Assembly (NCBI RefSeq): GCF_041200145.1
Contig: NZ_CP165734.1
Span: forward strand, 4,402,001 to 4,466,000
From: Bradyrhizobium sp. LLZ17
Lineage (GTDB): Bacteria; Pseudomonadota; Alphaproteobacteria; Rhizobiales; Xanthobacteraceae
Length of the DNA stretch: 64,000 bases
Direction: 5' to 3'
Shown here: positions 26,203-34,164 of the stretch, piece after piece
Layout: each line of letters begins with the position of its first letter
Numbering within the stretch: the first letter of the stretch is position 1
Notes under the pieces: generated by a model
Told to the model about the DNA's origin: nothing
Databases searched by the model: none
What the model saw: the letters and a program-made list of their open reading frames with translations, nothing else
Program-made: the position numbers and the translations under genes

Positions 26203-26231
26203 TTGACGTCCCGCCGCTTCCCCCCTATACG
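26203..26231 (+). promoter_or_regulatory. sigma70-type promoter of rpmB
   Basis: TTGACG (26203-26208) and TATACG (26226-26231) are separated by exactly 17 bases, close to the consensus, 93 bases upstream of the rpmB start. A strong constitutive promoter is what a ribosomal protein gene would need. Confidence 0.75.
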
Positions 26232-26323
26232 TCCGCCGCTCCCTGCAAGGACAGAGAATTTGCCCCCGTGGCGCCCCGGATGGCGGCCGCACATCGTTGG
26301 GGGGAAAGATAGAGGATTTTGAC

Positions 26324-26635
26324 ATGTCTCGCCGCTGCGAACTGACGGCCAAGGGCCCCCTAGTCGGCCACAAGGTCAGCCACTCCAACATCAAGACCAA
26401 GCGCCGCTTCCTGCCGAACCTGGTCAACGTGACCTTCATCAGCGAAGCGCTGGGCCGCAACGTGCGCCTGCGCGTCTCCACCAACGCGGTCAAGAGCGTC
26501 GACCACAATGGCGGCCTCGACGCCTACATGCTCAAGGCCAAGGCCGACACCCTGTCGCCCCGCGCCCTCGAGCTGAAGCGCGCCATCCAGAAGAAGGTCG
26601 GCCCTTCTCCCGCGCCGGAGAAGAAGGCGAGCTGA
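26324..26635 (+). CDS. rpmB: 50S ribosomal protein L28
   Basis: A 103-residue L28 with the conserved [20 protein letters not shown] start and [29 protein letters not shown]. The C-terminal extension ([14 protein letters not shown]) is usual in alphaproteobacteria. The ATG at 26324 follows AGAGGA. The upstream-open nine codons are not used. It is monocistronic between a strong promoter and a clear terminator. It lacks the CxxC zinc motif, so it is the zinc-independent form. Confidence 0.97.
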   Translation: MSRRCELTAKGPLVGHKVSHSNIKTKRRFLPNLVNVTFISEALGRNVRLRVSTNAVKSVDHNGGLDAYMLKAKADTLSPRALELKRAIQKKVGPSPAPEKKAS

Positions 26636-26705
26636 GATTTTCGACTTGGGCGGGGGCTAGGTTGCGTCGCGTGGCGTAGGCTTAGCCGAGTAGAGTTTTG
26701 TGTAG

Positions 26706-26735
26706 CGGCCGGATCGGAAGATCCGGCCGTTTTTG
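26706..26735 (+). terminator. rho-independent terminator of rpmB
   Basis: Ten-base perfect stem CGGCCGGATC (26706-26715) and GATCCGGCCG (26720-26729) around the loop GGAA, followed by a T run. Confidence 0.92.
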
Positions 26736-26855
26736 TTTTGAAGGTACGAAAATAGCATATGTCGCAACGCCTCCCTTTGGATAAGGTAGACCGAACTACA
26801 AGCAATAGTTGCTAGGCGGGGGCTGGCCACGGGCAGACTGCGACACCACGCAATT

Positions 26856-28169
26856 GTGCGTTCAGTTATCGGGGGAGCGACGCTCTTCACCGCGCTCAGC
26901 AGTAGTGCCATTTCACAAAACCAGAACGCCGTCGCACACCACTGTCTAGCGATCACAGACGTAGACCGACGCGTTGACTGCTTAGAGACCGGCATCCTGC
27001 CGGAAGCACGATCCACAATCTCGCCCCAACAGGCGCCGGCGACTCAACCCAATCCAAGCTTCGACTGTCGAGCGGCCAAATCCCCCATGGAGCGCGCCAT
27101 ATCCAGCGACACCACCTTAGCTCAACGGGACGCGGTCATGGGGCGCACCTATCTACAAGCATTGAGAGTCTCCAAAGATCGCCAAGGTCTACTAGAAAGC
27201 CAACGAAACTGGCTGACACAACGGGACACGGCCTGCTCATCCGTCGTAGGTACCTCGACCTGGTCATGCATTCTCGACTCTACGAGATCCCGCATCACTG
27301 CGCTGGGCAAGATCGTCGCCTCGAGCTCCGAACAAATTCCCGCGCCCCAAATCTCCAATTCTATCTCCTCGAGCCCAACTCAAGCGCGCTCAGAGACCGC
27401 TACGGAAAACACCTCAACTATTTCCACGACAAGTTCCTACGACTCTCAAAGGTCAGCCGTCGCCTCTAATGAGGGATCCTCGTTGATCGTAGGGCTTGCT
27501 CTTGTCATCGGAGCCTTCGTCGGCCTCAAGATTGTTCGCCACGTTTGGCGGCGACGCTATTTGACAAAGAAATACGGCCCCCACGAAGCCGCTCAAATCA
27601 TGGCTCGCGAGGTATGGCAAGGGATGACGGCAGAACAGCTAACTGAATCCCTGGGCCGCCCGTCGGACATCGGACGCGAGATCATACGTGCGCGCAGTAA
27701 GGAAACGTGGAAGTACGGCCAGACCGGTAAGAACCGATTTCGGAATCGCATCTATTTGGAAGACGGCATTGTGATTGGTTGGCGAGTTTACACGTTCGAT
27801 AGCGCTTCAAAAGGAAAAGCCCATATCCAATTTCTGAGCCCCGATTCCGCCGAGGGAAAGACCATTCAAAATGTTCTACAAAAGTTTAAGATCGCAGATG
27901 AGCTGTATCGATATAAGCCAGCGGACGTCGTAAAGATTGTACGAGATGCGACATCAAAGCCATTTTCAATGGCCGACCACACTAGAGCTTGGCAGAAGCA
28001 CAAAGCGCGACCTCTGAAGGGATCCAAAGCTCCAGAGAAGACGAACCGAGGGTATTGCATCTATCACGCAGCTCACAAGGATTACACCTACAATGACGAG
28101 TGGATTGCGCTGTTGGTGGGTGCACTCGGCGGAGAGATTGTGATCGATGCATCTCCTCAACCCGGTTAG
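26856..28169 (+). CDS. membrane protein with LprI-like and BamE-like segments, unknown function
   Basis: A 437-residue protein I cannot name. Visible parts in order: signal peptide or anchor (about 1-20); a short CLAITDVDRRVDCLETG motif like that of T6SS-associated VasI proteins; an LprI/DUF1311-type domain (about 69-150: FDCRAAKSPMERAI...LAQRD...QRNWLTQRDTACSS...CILDSTRSRI), in which the usual second cysteine appears to be Ser; a Ser/Thr-rich linker; a membrane helix (SSLIVGLALVIGAFVGLKIV, about 208-228); a BamE/SmpA-like segment (VWQGMTAEQLTESLGRPSDI...ETWKYGQ); and a C-terminal part with YHAAHKDYTYNDEW. AT content is visibly higher than in its neighbours, suggesting recent transfer. It starts with GTG. 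Confidence 0.7.
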   Translation: MRSVIGGATLFTALSSSAISQNQNAVAHHCLAITDVDRRVDCLETGILPEARSTISPQQAPATQPNPSFDCRAAKSPMERAISSDTTLAQRDAVMGRTYLQALRVSKDRQGLLESQRNWLTQRDTACSSVVGTSTWSCILDSTRSRITALGKIVASSSEQIPAPQISNSISSSPTQARSETATENTSTISTTSSYDSQRSAVASNEGSSLIVGLALVIGAFVGLKIVRHVWRRRYLTKKYGPHEAAQIMAREVWQGMTAEQLTESLGRPSDIGREIIRARSKETWKYGQTGKNRFRNRIYLEDGIVIGWRVYTFDSASKGKAHIQFLSPDSAEGKTIQNVLQKFKIADELYRYKPADVVKIVRDATSKPFSMADHTRAWQKHKARPLKGSKAPEKTNRGYCIYHAAHKDYTYNDEWIALLVGALGGEIVIDASPQPG

Positions 28170-28256
28170 AAATCCTGCCCTTGGTGCATGCGGTTGGCAT
28201 GCTCCCTCAGGTAGACCTCTGGAGCCCGCCATGTGTGCGGTCGCACCGGCCTCCCC

Positions 28257-28535
28257 CTACCCCCGAAAATCAATGCTCCGCAGCACGATCCCGGGCGGCG
28301 TCCCCTCGAACTCGGTGGCCTGATACTTCCGTTCCACGCAGGCCTCGATGCGCTCGCGCAGGCGGGTGAACTGGGCTTCGCGCTCGCTCGGCCTCGCGCG
28401 CGGGCCGCGCTCGAGGTCGTCCATGGCGGAGGTCGAGATCGCGCAGGCGATCTCCTTCGTGCCGTCCTGCATCGAGAACTGGACGATGCCGCGGTCTTGC
28501 TCGTGGCCGATGAAGCGGGTGGTGGTGAGGGTCAT
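28257..28535 (-). CDS. DUF1488 family protein
   Basis: A 92-residue protein with MTLTTTRFIGHEQDRGIVQF, an ISTSAMDDL helix start, and IEACVERKYQATEFEGTPPG, matching the DUF1488 layout. Function unknown. The ATG at 28535 is preceded by AAAGGA, which selects it over the long upstream-open frame. It may be the last gene of a small - strand group with 28703-28998 and 28995-29258, though a repeat intervenes. Confidence 0.8.
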   Translation of the reverse strand: MTLTTTRFIGHEQDRGIVQFSMQDGTKEIACAISTSAMDDLERGPRARPSEREAQFTRLRERIEACVERKYQATEFEGTPPGIVLRSIDFRG

Positions 28536-28600
28536 GGGGGTGGTCCTTTGCGATTGGTTTCGTGGAGCGGCCGCCGCAGGCGACACTCCCGATGAGGAGA

Positions 28601-28680
28601 GAGCCCTCACCCGCTGCGCTCGGGACGATGCTCCGCATCGCCCGGAGCGCATCGGCCTCTCCCGCAAGCGGGAGAGGCAG
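28601..28680. repeat. family E-like palindromic repeat, short copy
   Basis: AGAGCCCTCACCCGCTGCGC at one end and CCTCTCCCGCAAGCGGGAGAGG at the other, with GGGACGATGCTCCGCATCGCCC in the middle, itself an inverted repeat. It lies between two small - strand genes. Confidence 0.65.
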
Positions 28681-28702
28681 AGACCGAGCCCGCGGCCCGT
28701 CT

Positions 28703-28998
28703 TCAGCTCTCGGCGCCTAGTCTGGCGAAATCGTCGAACAGCGCGGTGACGAGGGCGCGGTGGCGGGTGTCTTCGGCTGGGAGGCTGGCGGCGTAGAGGT
28801 TGAGCAGATGGCGCGCCTTGACGGCGGCCTCGGGCCAGGAGGCGGCGGGCACCGTCATCATGCGGTTTTCGAGATCGGCCTCGCGCTCGCGCAGCTCCTG
28901 ACCTGGGCCTCGACCTCGGCCAGCGCGCGGCGCAGGTCGGTCGCCTTCTGGGCGGCCATGCCGCGATGCTTGTCGAGATCGACGGGATATTCACTCAT
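28703..28998 (-). pseudogene. small conserved-looking hypothetical gene with a one-base frame change
   Basis: From the ATG at 28998 the frame reads MSEYPVDLDKHRGMAAQKAT and DLRRALAEVEAQV, then leaves the plausible frame and stops. Shifting by one base at about 28900 continues as QELREREADLENRMM, TVPAASWPEAAVKARHLLNL and LFDDFARLGAES to a stop at 28703, giving about 98 residues with good coding character. One base (GTNCAG expected, GTCAG seen) appears to be missing. The start overlaps the stop of 28995-29258 by four bases (ATGA), as in an intact operon. The helical, charged product resembles a coiled coil; function unknown. Sequencing error or real mutation cannot be told apart here. Confidence 0.65.
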
Positions 28999-29258
28999 GT
29001 GGCGGCGCTCGCGTCCAGGCGTTGGGCATCGGCAAGATCGACCGAGCCGATCGACAGCATCTCCATCGCACCGCGCACGCCCTCGGCGGGCACCGTGATC
29101 ATGGTGGCGACGCGGCGATAGGACGCGAACGACAGGCCTTCGATCATCTCCTCGTCGGTGACGACCTCATAGGCGCCGGCCGGCAATTCACGCGCGATGC
29201 CGCGGATATGGAAGGGATGCTTGAAGGTGATGGTTTCTCGCCGCGAGCGGATGGACAT
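28995..29258 (-). CDS. hypothetical protein, about 87 residues
   Basis: MSIRSRRETITFKHPFHIRG opens a small protein with ELPAGAYEVVTDEEMIEGLS and FASYRRVATMITVP. I recognise no named family, but the ordered alternation of strands and the amphipathic C-terminus look like a real fold. The ATG at 29258 is chosen because the upstream-open codons are Arg-rich and unlike protein. It is coupled by ATGA to the next - strand gene, which carries a frame change. Confidence 0.7.
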   Translation of the reverse strand: MSIRSRRETITFKHPFHIRGIARELPAGAYEVVTDEEMIEGLSFASYRRVATMITVPAEGVRGAMEMLSIGSVDLADAQRLDASAAT

Positions 29259-29603
29259 GCACGCCTGCCTTTCGCAAAGAAGGGGCCCCAACCGACGCCA
29301 GCTACGAGCGACCATGCGCCGGTTGCCCGGCAATAGCCAGCTTTATGTCAGCGCGACCCGGCACTTGAGCCGCAATGCCGCAGCTCGCGCGCGCGGCTTT
29401 TTAGCGCTCGCGTTCGGCGGGGCGCGGGCGTAGGCTTGTCTCGATCACCGCGCCTCGGAGTGGATCGTGCCGCACGCCGACGTTCCGCCGCTTGTTCTGC
29501 CGCGCTGCGGCCGGCCGCTGTCGCGCGACGGCGCAGCACAGGTGTGTGGTTCAAGCAGAGCAAATTTCGCGAAGTCCAACCCTTCAATCAGGAGAGCGAC
29601 GTC
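29259..29603. other. 345-base gap, nothing recognised
   Basis: This divergent region separates the 87-residue hypothetical gene from the small basic protein gene. It contains a GC-rich run of CGCG steps near 29390 and open frames that look like shadows (Arg/Ala-rich). No convincing promoter or repeat is seen. Confidence 0.4.
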
Positions 29604-29738
29604 GTGGCCAAGGGACAGCAACGCAGCAATCGCGAAACCAAGAAACCGAAAAAAGACAAGACCAAGGTGATCGCCGCCGCACCCAGCCGCAAGGAAGCCG
29701 GCTGGCAGCCGGATTTCGGCCCGGCGAAGAAGAAGTAG
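29604..29738 (+). CDS. small basic protein, 44 residues
   Basis: A GTG start at 29604, after CAGGAGAGC, gives MAKGQQRSNRETKKPKKDK followed by TKVIAAAPSRKEAGWQPDFG and PAKKK. The strong ribosome site and lysine-rich sequence support translation. Small proteins of this type (RSNRE.KKPKK) are familiar in Bradyrhizobium as conserved hypotheticals; nucleic-acid or ribosome contact is only a guess from the charge. Confidence 0.7.
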   Translation: MAKGQQRSNRETKKPKKDKTKVIAAAPSRKEAGWQPDFGPAKKK

Positions 29739-29751
29739 CGGGCGGGACGCT

Positions 29752-29909
29752 TACCCTCCCCTGGAGGGGGAGGGTCGGCTCACATGAAGCGTAGCGGAAT
29801 GTGAGACGGGGTGGGGTGACGGTCTCTCCGCATCCACACTGCCCGTGTTGAGAGATCACCCCACCCCGCTCGCGCTGCGCGATCGACCCCTCCCCTCCAG
29901 GGGAGGGTA
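29752..29909. repeat. family D palindromic intergenic repeat, copy 2
   Basis: Ends TACCCTCCCCTGGAGGGGGA and CCCTCCAGGGGAGGGTA, with GACGGGGTGGGGTGAC and GATCACCCCACCCCGC inside. An inner stretch CTCACATGAAGCGTAGCGGA is shared with copy 3 but not copy 1. Confidence 0.9.
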
Positions 29910-29988
29910 AGCGGACTCGCACCATCTCCTCCCCGCCGCAGTTCTGGGCTATACTCGCCCCGGTAGCATCAGCGGGAGGGGTCATCCT

Positions 29989-31314
29989 GTGGAGCATGAG
30001 CACGCGAGCGCGAAGAATCTCGTTGTCTGCTGCGATGGCACCGGCAACGAGATCTCGGAGAACATCTCCAACGTCCTGAAGCTGTATCGCTGCCTGCGCA
30101 AGACCGAGAAGACGCAGCCGCGGCAGATGGTGTTCTATGATCCCGGCGTCGGCACGGTGACGGAGCCGTCGACGTGGAATCGCTGGAAGGCCGATATCAA
30201 TCTGGTGCTGGGGCTCGCCACCGGCTACGGGCTCGACGACAATGTGCTCGCGGCCTATCGCTTCCTGGTCGAGCATTACGCGCCCGGCGACAAGATCTAT
30301 CTGTTCGGTTTTTCGCGCGGCGCCTACACGGTGCGGGTGCTGGCGGGGCTGATCCACAAGATCGGGCTGATCTCGCCGGAGCAGGTCAATCTCGCGGGCT
30401 CAGGGCTGGTCGCCTACAAGCAATATTCCGGCACCGGGCGCGGCAACGACATCGAGGACCTCAAGGATATCGCCGTCGACGCCGACGGGCCGCTGCCGAA
30501 GGACCCGTTCGACCTCGCCGCGCAATTCGCGCGCATCACCTCGACGCGCTGGCCGACCATCCACTTCATCGGCGTCTGGGACACCGTGGCGAGCGTGATC
30601 GTGCCGCGGCGCGACAATTTCTTCTACGTGTTCAGCCTGGAGGAGCTCGCCTTCACGCTGCGCAATCCCAGCGTCAACATCTTCCGGCAGGCGATCGCGA
30701 TCGACGAGCGGCGCTGCATGTTCCGCCTCAAAGAGTATGAGGAGCCGCAGGAGTTCTGGAGCCACCGCTACGTGCCCGACGAGAAGAAGGTGCCGCAGGA
30801 CATTCTCCAGGTGTGGTTCGCCGGCGTGCATTGCGACGTCGGCGGCGGCTATCCGGAGGCCGAGAGCGGGGACTCGAAATATCCGCTGCTCTGGATGATC
30901 GAGGAGGCGACCAAGGCCGGCCTCAACTTCAACCCGCGCACGGTGAACCAGCTGGCCTGGGGCATCCAGCGCAGGAACAGCCCATTCAGTTACGTCGCGC
31001 CGTGCTACACTGGCACGGCGGGCGCGCTGCACGATTCCATGAGCGCGGCCTGGCGCCTGCTGGAATATCTGCCGAAGAGCGCGAGCTACAAGGAATGGCC
31101 GGACCGCAAGGTGGTGCTCGGCTTCTACATCCCCGACTGCGAACCGCGCGTCATTCCCGACGGCGCGCATGTGCATGAGAGCGTGCTGAAGCGGATGGCG
31201 GTGGAGCCGGCGTATCGGCCGGTGAATCTGCCGAAGGATTATGTGACGGTGCCGATGCCGGTGGCGCCGGGGGTGGAGGTGGGCGAGGTGCCGGCGGAAG
31301 TTGTGACGGGGTGA
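29989..31314 (+). CDS. DUF2235 alpha/beta-hydrolase (phospholipase-like) protein
   Basis: A 441-residue protein. NLVVCCDGTGNEISEN at the N-terminus and the nucleophile elbow GFSRG (residues 107-111, Ser109) in IYLFGFSRGAYTVRVLAG are the DUF2235 hallmarks; GVWDTVASV and WFAGVHCDVGGGYPE supply the probable acidic and histidine residues. The family includes Tle1-type phospholipase effectors of type VI secretion as well as uncharacterised housekeeping hydrolases. No T6SS genes or immunity-like partner are near, so a toxin role is not supported here. It starts with GTG after GGGAGGGG. Confidence 0.88.
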   Translation: MEHEHASAKNLVVCCDGTGNEISENISNVLKLYRCLRKTEKTQPRQMVFYDPGVGTVTEPSTWNRWKADINLVLGLATGYGLDDNVLAAYRFLVEHYAPGDKIYLFGFSRGAYTVRVLAGLIHKIGLISPEQVNLAGSGLVAYKQYSGTGRGNDIEDLKDIAVDADGPLPKDPFDLAAQFARITSTRWPTIHFIGVWDTVASVIVPRRDNFFYVFSLEELAFTLRNPSVNIFRQAIAIDERRCMFRLKEYEEPQEFWSHRYVPDEKKVPQDILQVWFAGVHCDVGGGYPEAESGDSKYPLLWMIEEATKAGLNFNPRTVNQLAWGIQRRNSPFSYVAPCYTGTAGALHDSMSAAWRLLEYLPKSASYKEWPDRKVVLGFYIPDCEPRVIPDGAHVHESVLKRMAVEPAYRPVNLPKDYVTVPMPVAPGVEVGEVPAEVVTG

Positions 31315-31324
31315 GGTGGCCTTC

Positions 31325-31476
31325 CCTTCTCCCCTTGTGGGAGAAGGTGGCGCGAAGCGCCGGATGAGGGGTTTGCTTCAGCGAGTTCAGCAGCAAGAGA
31401 TGTGATTGCGGAGAGAACCCCTCACCCGTCTCGCCGCTACGCGGCGATCCACCCTCTCCCACAGGGGGAGAGGGGC
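31325..31476. repeat. family E palindromic intergenic repeat, copy 1
   Basis: Begins CCTTCTCCCCTTGTGGGAGA, ends CTCTCCCACAGGGGGAGAGG; inner GGATGAGGGGTTTGCTTC and GAACCCCTCACCC pair. It lies after the DUF2235 gene. Confidence 0.85.
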
Positions 31477-31620
31477 TAGCCCCCACCCGGCTACCTCGGC
31501 TTTCCTCGCGCGCCGTCACATTTCGTTAAAATTCTCACCGCGACCTTAGCCGTATCGCATCATCTTTCGTGCATCATTGGAACTCACCGCCGCCAGTCGC
31601 GGAGTTGGAGGAGAGTGCCA

Positions 31621-31866
31621 ATGCATCCGCGCCGACATACACGGGTGAAACCCGTCGGCCTGGTGTCCCGCCAGGCCAAGATCATCACCGACCCGCGCGC
31701 GCCGGTGATCCCGTGCACGCTGATCGACTATTCCGCCGGCGGCGCCTGCGTCGATCTCGGCGGCCAGGTGAAGATCCCCGACCGCTTCGAGCTGCTGCAC
31801 GTCAACACCAAGAAACGCTGCCGCATCGCGTGGAAGCGCGGGACCAGGATCGGCGTGGTGTTTTAG
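31621..31866 (+). CDS. PilZ-domain protein
   Basis: An 81-residue single-domain PilZ protein. RRHTR (residues 4-8) and DYSAGGACVDLGG (about 40-52) correspond to the RxxxR and DxSxxG c-di-GMP-binding motifs; KKRCRIAWKRGTRIGVVF closes the barrel. The ATG at 31621 follows GGAGGAGAG; a GTG two codons earlier is possible. Similar stand-alone PilZ proteins are numerous in Bradyrhizobium. The partner is unknown. Confidence 0.85.
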   Translation: MHPRRHTRVKPVGLVSRQAKIITDPRAPVIPCTLIDYSAGGACVDLGGQVKIPDRFELLHVNTKKRCRIAWKRGTRIGVVF

Positions 31867-31880
31867 CGGGCGCGATTGCT

Positions 31881-32063
31881 TACCCTCCCCTGGAGGGGTC
31901 CGAGACGAGCGTAGCTCGCTCGTGGGTCGGCTCACATGAAGCGTAGCGGAATGTGAGACGGGGTGGGGTGACGGTCTCTCCGCATCCAACAGTGCCCGAG
32001 TGGAGAGATCACCCCACCCCGCTCGCGCTCCGCGCGATCGACCCTCCCCTTCAGGGGAGGGTA
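31881..32063. repeat. family D palindromic intergenic repeat, copy 3
   Basis: Ends TACCCTCCCCTGGAGGGG and CCCTTCAGGGGAGGGTA. About 25 bases longer than copies 1 and 2 owing to an added segment GTCCGAGACGAGCGTAGCTC near the left end. Confidence 0.88.
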
Positions 32064-32069
32064 AGCAGG

Positions 32070-32477
32070 CTACTTCCGCATCCGGGCTTTCGCGCCGGCG
32101 ATGATCTGCATGGCTACTCCCGCGATCCAGGCCAGCAGCACGAGCCAGGTCAGCGCGCTGTGCGGCTCGAGCCGCAGCACGATAACGGCGACGGAGGCGA
32201 GTGAGGCAATCGTTGCGAGGAAGGTGCCGGCGGAGCTCAGCAATTCCGCGGCGTCGATCCGGCTGTGCGCTTCGTCGAACGGAAGCTGCGGCGTGTCGAT
32301 GCCGATATAGAAGCCGACGACGCCGAGCAGCATCATCAGCATCAGAAAGCCTTGCGTGGTGAGCTGCGGGATCGCCGAGCCGACATGGGCGCCGACGAAC
32401 AGCCCGCACGCGGCCCCGGCCATCGCAAGGCCGATCCGCTCCAGCACATGGGCCGCTTTCCGGAAACGAAATCGCAT
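32070..32477 (-). CDS. small integral membrane protein
   Basis: A 135-residue protein with four likely membrane segments (AMAGAACGLFVGAHVGS, LMLMMLLGVVGFYIG, LATIASLASVAVIVL and WLVLLAWIAGVAMQII) and basic ends. No family recognised. The ATG at 32477 follows GGGAGG, which decides it over an ATG ten codons upstream. Isolated between repeats. Confidence 0.75.
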   Translation of the reverse strand: MRFRFRKAAHVLERIGLAMAGAACGLFVGAHVGSAIPQLTTQGFLMLMMLLGVVGFYIGIDTPQLPFDEAHSRIDAAELLSSAGTFLATIASLASVAVIVLRLEPHSALTWLVLLAWIAGVAMQIIAGAKARMRK

Positions 32478-32593
32478 GGCGGGCCTCCCGCGGCGTCTGA
32501 TGCGCAACAGGTTAGGCCTGTTTTGCCGCCGGTGGAAGCTGAGGGGAGTTACGGATGCGTGAGGGGCGGCGTGGTCATGCTACATTCTCAGCC

Positions 32594-32720
32594 GTCGTCC
32601 CGGCGAAGGCCGGGACCCATAACCACAGGGAGTGGTTTGACGAAGACTCGTCGTTCGGTACGCCTACGGCCCGCAATCGATAGATCACGCGGTATGGGTC
32701 CCGGCCTTCGCCGGGACGAC
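32594..32720. repeat. family A palindromic intergenic repeat, copy 3
   Basis: Ends GTCGTCCCGGCGAAGGCCGG and complement; core GATAGATCACGCGGTATGGG. It lies between two - strand genes, upstream of the small membrane protein. Confidence 0.9.
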
Positions 32721-32753
32721 AGCGGAGTTTGGCTCGCGCCGCACTCACATCCC

Positions 32754-33866
32754 TCACCGTGCCCCAAACGTGGTCTTGCCGAACAGCTCCTTCTGCGTCG
32801 AGGGCTGCGAGCGCCAGTATTGCGGCGGGGCTTCGACCTGGCCGCCGAGTTCGGCCGCGGCGTGCCAGCCCCAGCGCGGGTCGTAGAGCATGCCGCGGGC
32901 GAGCGCGACCATGTCGGCCTTGCCGCTCGCCACGATCTCTTCCGCCTGCCTGGCGTCCGTGATCAGGCCGACGGCGATGGTCGGCAATCCCGTCTCGCGC
33001 TTGATGGCGTCCGCGAACTGCACCTGGTAGCCGGGCCCGAGCGCGATCTTCTGCAGCGGCGAGACGCCGCCGGACGAGGCATCGATCCAGTCGACGCCGC
33101 GCGCCTTGAGCGCCCTGGCGAAGGCGATGGTCTGCGCCAGGTCCCAGCCGCCCTCGACCCAATCGGTCGACGACACCCGCATGCCGACCGGCTTGTCGTG
33201 CGGGACCACGGCGCGCACCGCGTCGAACACCTCGAGCGGAAAGCGCATGCGGTTCTCAAGCGAGCCGCCATATTCGTCGGTGCGCCTGTTGGAGATCGGC
33301 GAGAGGAACTGATGCAGGAGATAGCCGTGCGCGCCGTGCAGCTCGATGGCGTCGATGCCGATCCGCATCGCCCGCGTCGCGCTGTCGACGAAGGCATCGC
33401 GGATGCGCGTCAGCCCGGCGGCGTCGAGCGCGAGCGGCGCGGCCTCGCCCTCCTTGTGCGGCAGCGCCGATGGCGCCACCGCCTGCCAGCCGCCTTCACT
33501 CACCGGAATCTGCTGCCCGCCGTCCCAGGGCCGCGCGCTCGACGCTTTGCGGCCCGCATGCGCGAGCTGCATTCCGATCGCGGTGGAGGAATGTTTTCGT
33601 ACGGAGGTGAGGATCTGCTTCAGCGCCGCCTCGCAGGCATCGCTGTAGAGCCCGAGGCAGCCCGGCGTGATGCGGCCGATCGCCTCGACATGGGTCGCCT
33701 CGATGCAGAACATCGCCGCGCCCGACAGCGCGAGATTGTTGATGTGGGTGAAATGCCAGTCATTGGCGACGCCGTCGTCGGCCGAATACTGGCACATCGG
33801 CGACACCACGACACGATTCTTCAGCGTCAGGCCGCGCAGCTTGATCGGGGAAAACAGGGCGCTCAT
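32754..33866 (-). CDS. NADH:flavin oxidoreductase, old-yellow-enzyme family (YqjM type)
   Basis: A 370-residue TIM-barrel flavoprotein. VSPMCQYSADDG carries the flavin-contact cysteine of the YqjM subclass, IGMQLAHAGRKAS and ELHGAHGYLLHQFLSP hold the substrate-binding histidines, and GVGLITDARQAEEIV-like phosphate-binding strands close the barrel (VGLITDARQAEEIVASGKAD). It reduces activated C=C bonds of enones, nitro compounds and similar electrophiles with NAD(P)H. The ATG at 33866 is chosen by alignment of the family start (MSALFSPIKLRGLTLKNRVV). It stands alone between repeats. Confidence 0.93.
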   Translation of the reverse strand: MSALFSPIKLRGLTLKNRVVVSPMCQYSADDGVANDWHFTHINNLALSGAAMFCIEATHVEAIGRITPGCLGLYSDACEAALKQILTSVRKHSSTAIGMQLAHAGRKASSARPWDGGQQIPVSEGGWQAVAPSALPHKEGEAAPLALDAAGLTRIRDAFVDSATRAMRIGIDAIELHGAHGYLLHQFLSPISNRRTDEYGGSLENRMRFPLEVFDAVRAVVPHDKPVGMRVSSTDWVEGGWDLAQTIAFARALKARGVDWIDASSGGVSPLQKIALGPGYQVQFADAIKRETGLPTIAVGLITDARQAEEIVASGKADMVALARGMLYDPRWGWHAAAELGGQVEAPPQYWRSQPSTQKELFGKTTFGAR

Positions 33867-34008
33867 GCGGGGAGTTCCGGAGATGGGAGGGCGGGAGTTG
33901 GAGAGAGTGTAGTGAGCGACGCGCCGATTGCCAGCCGCGCGACCGACATGGCGGCTCGCGGCGGGATGCATTGCGGTGCGGCTTTGGCGCAAGGCCACAC
34001 ACTCCGCC

Positions 34009-34163
34009 GTCGTCCTGGCGAAAGCCAGGACCCATACCGCGAGGTCTGTCGATGGCGGATGGTGCCGATCCCGAACGACAAATCTTCGCCAAACGTCTCC
34101 CTGGGGTATCGCGACGAGCGCAAGGGCGCTCGCGCGGGGGTCCCGGCCTTCGCCGGGACGACG
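34009..34163. repeat. family A palindromic intergenic repeat, copy 4 (divergent)
   Basis: GTCGTCCTGGCGAAAGCCAG at the left and the standard CGGCCTTCGCCGGGACGAC at the right, so the two arms now differ by paired changes. It is longer (155 bases) and in the opposite orientation to copies 1-3 in its inner part. Confidence 0.8.
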
Positions 34164-34164
34164 A

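Noticed and set aside
29989..31314. type VI secretion effector module
   Set aside because: DUF2235 proteins can be Tle1-type effectors, but there are no VgrG, PAAR, Hcp, adaptor or immunity genes nearby.
24330..32720. CRISPR array
   Set aside because: The repeats are few, long, dispersed and palindromic, with genes between them; no regular spacers and no cas genes.
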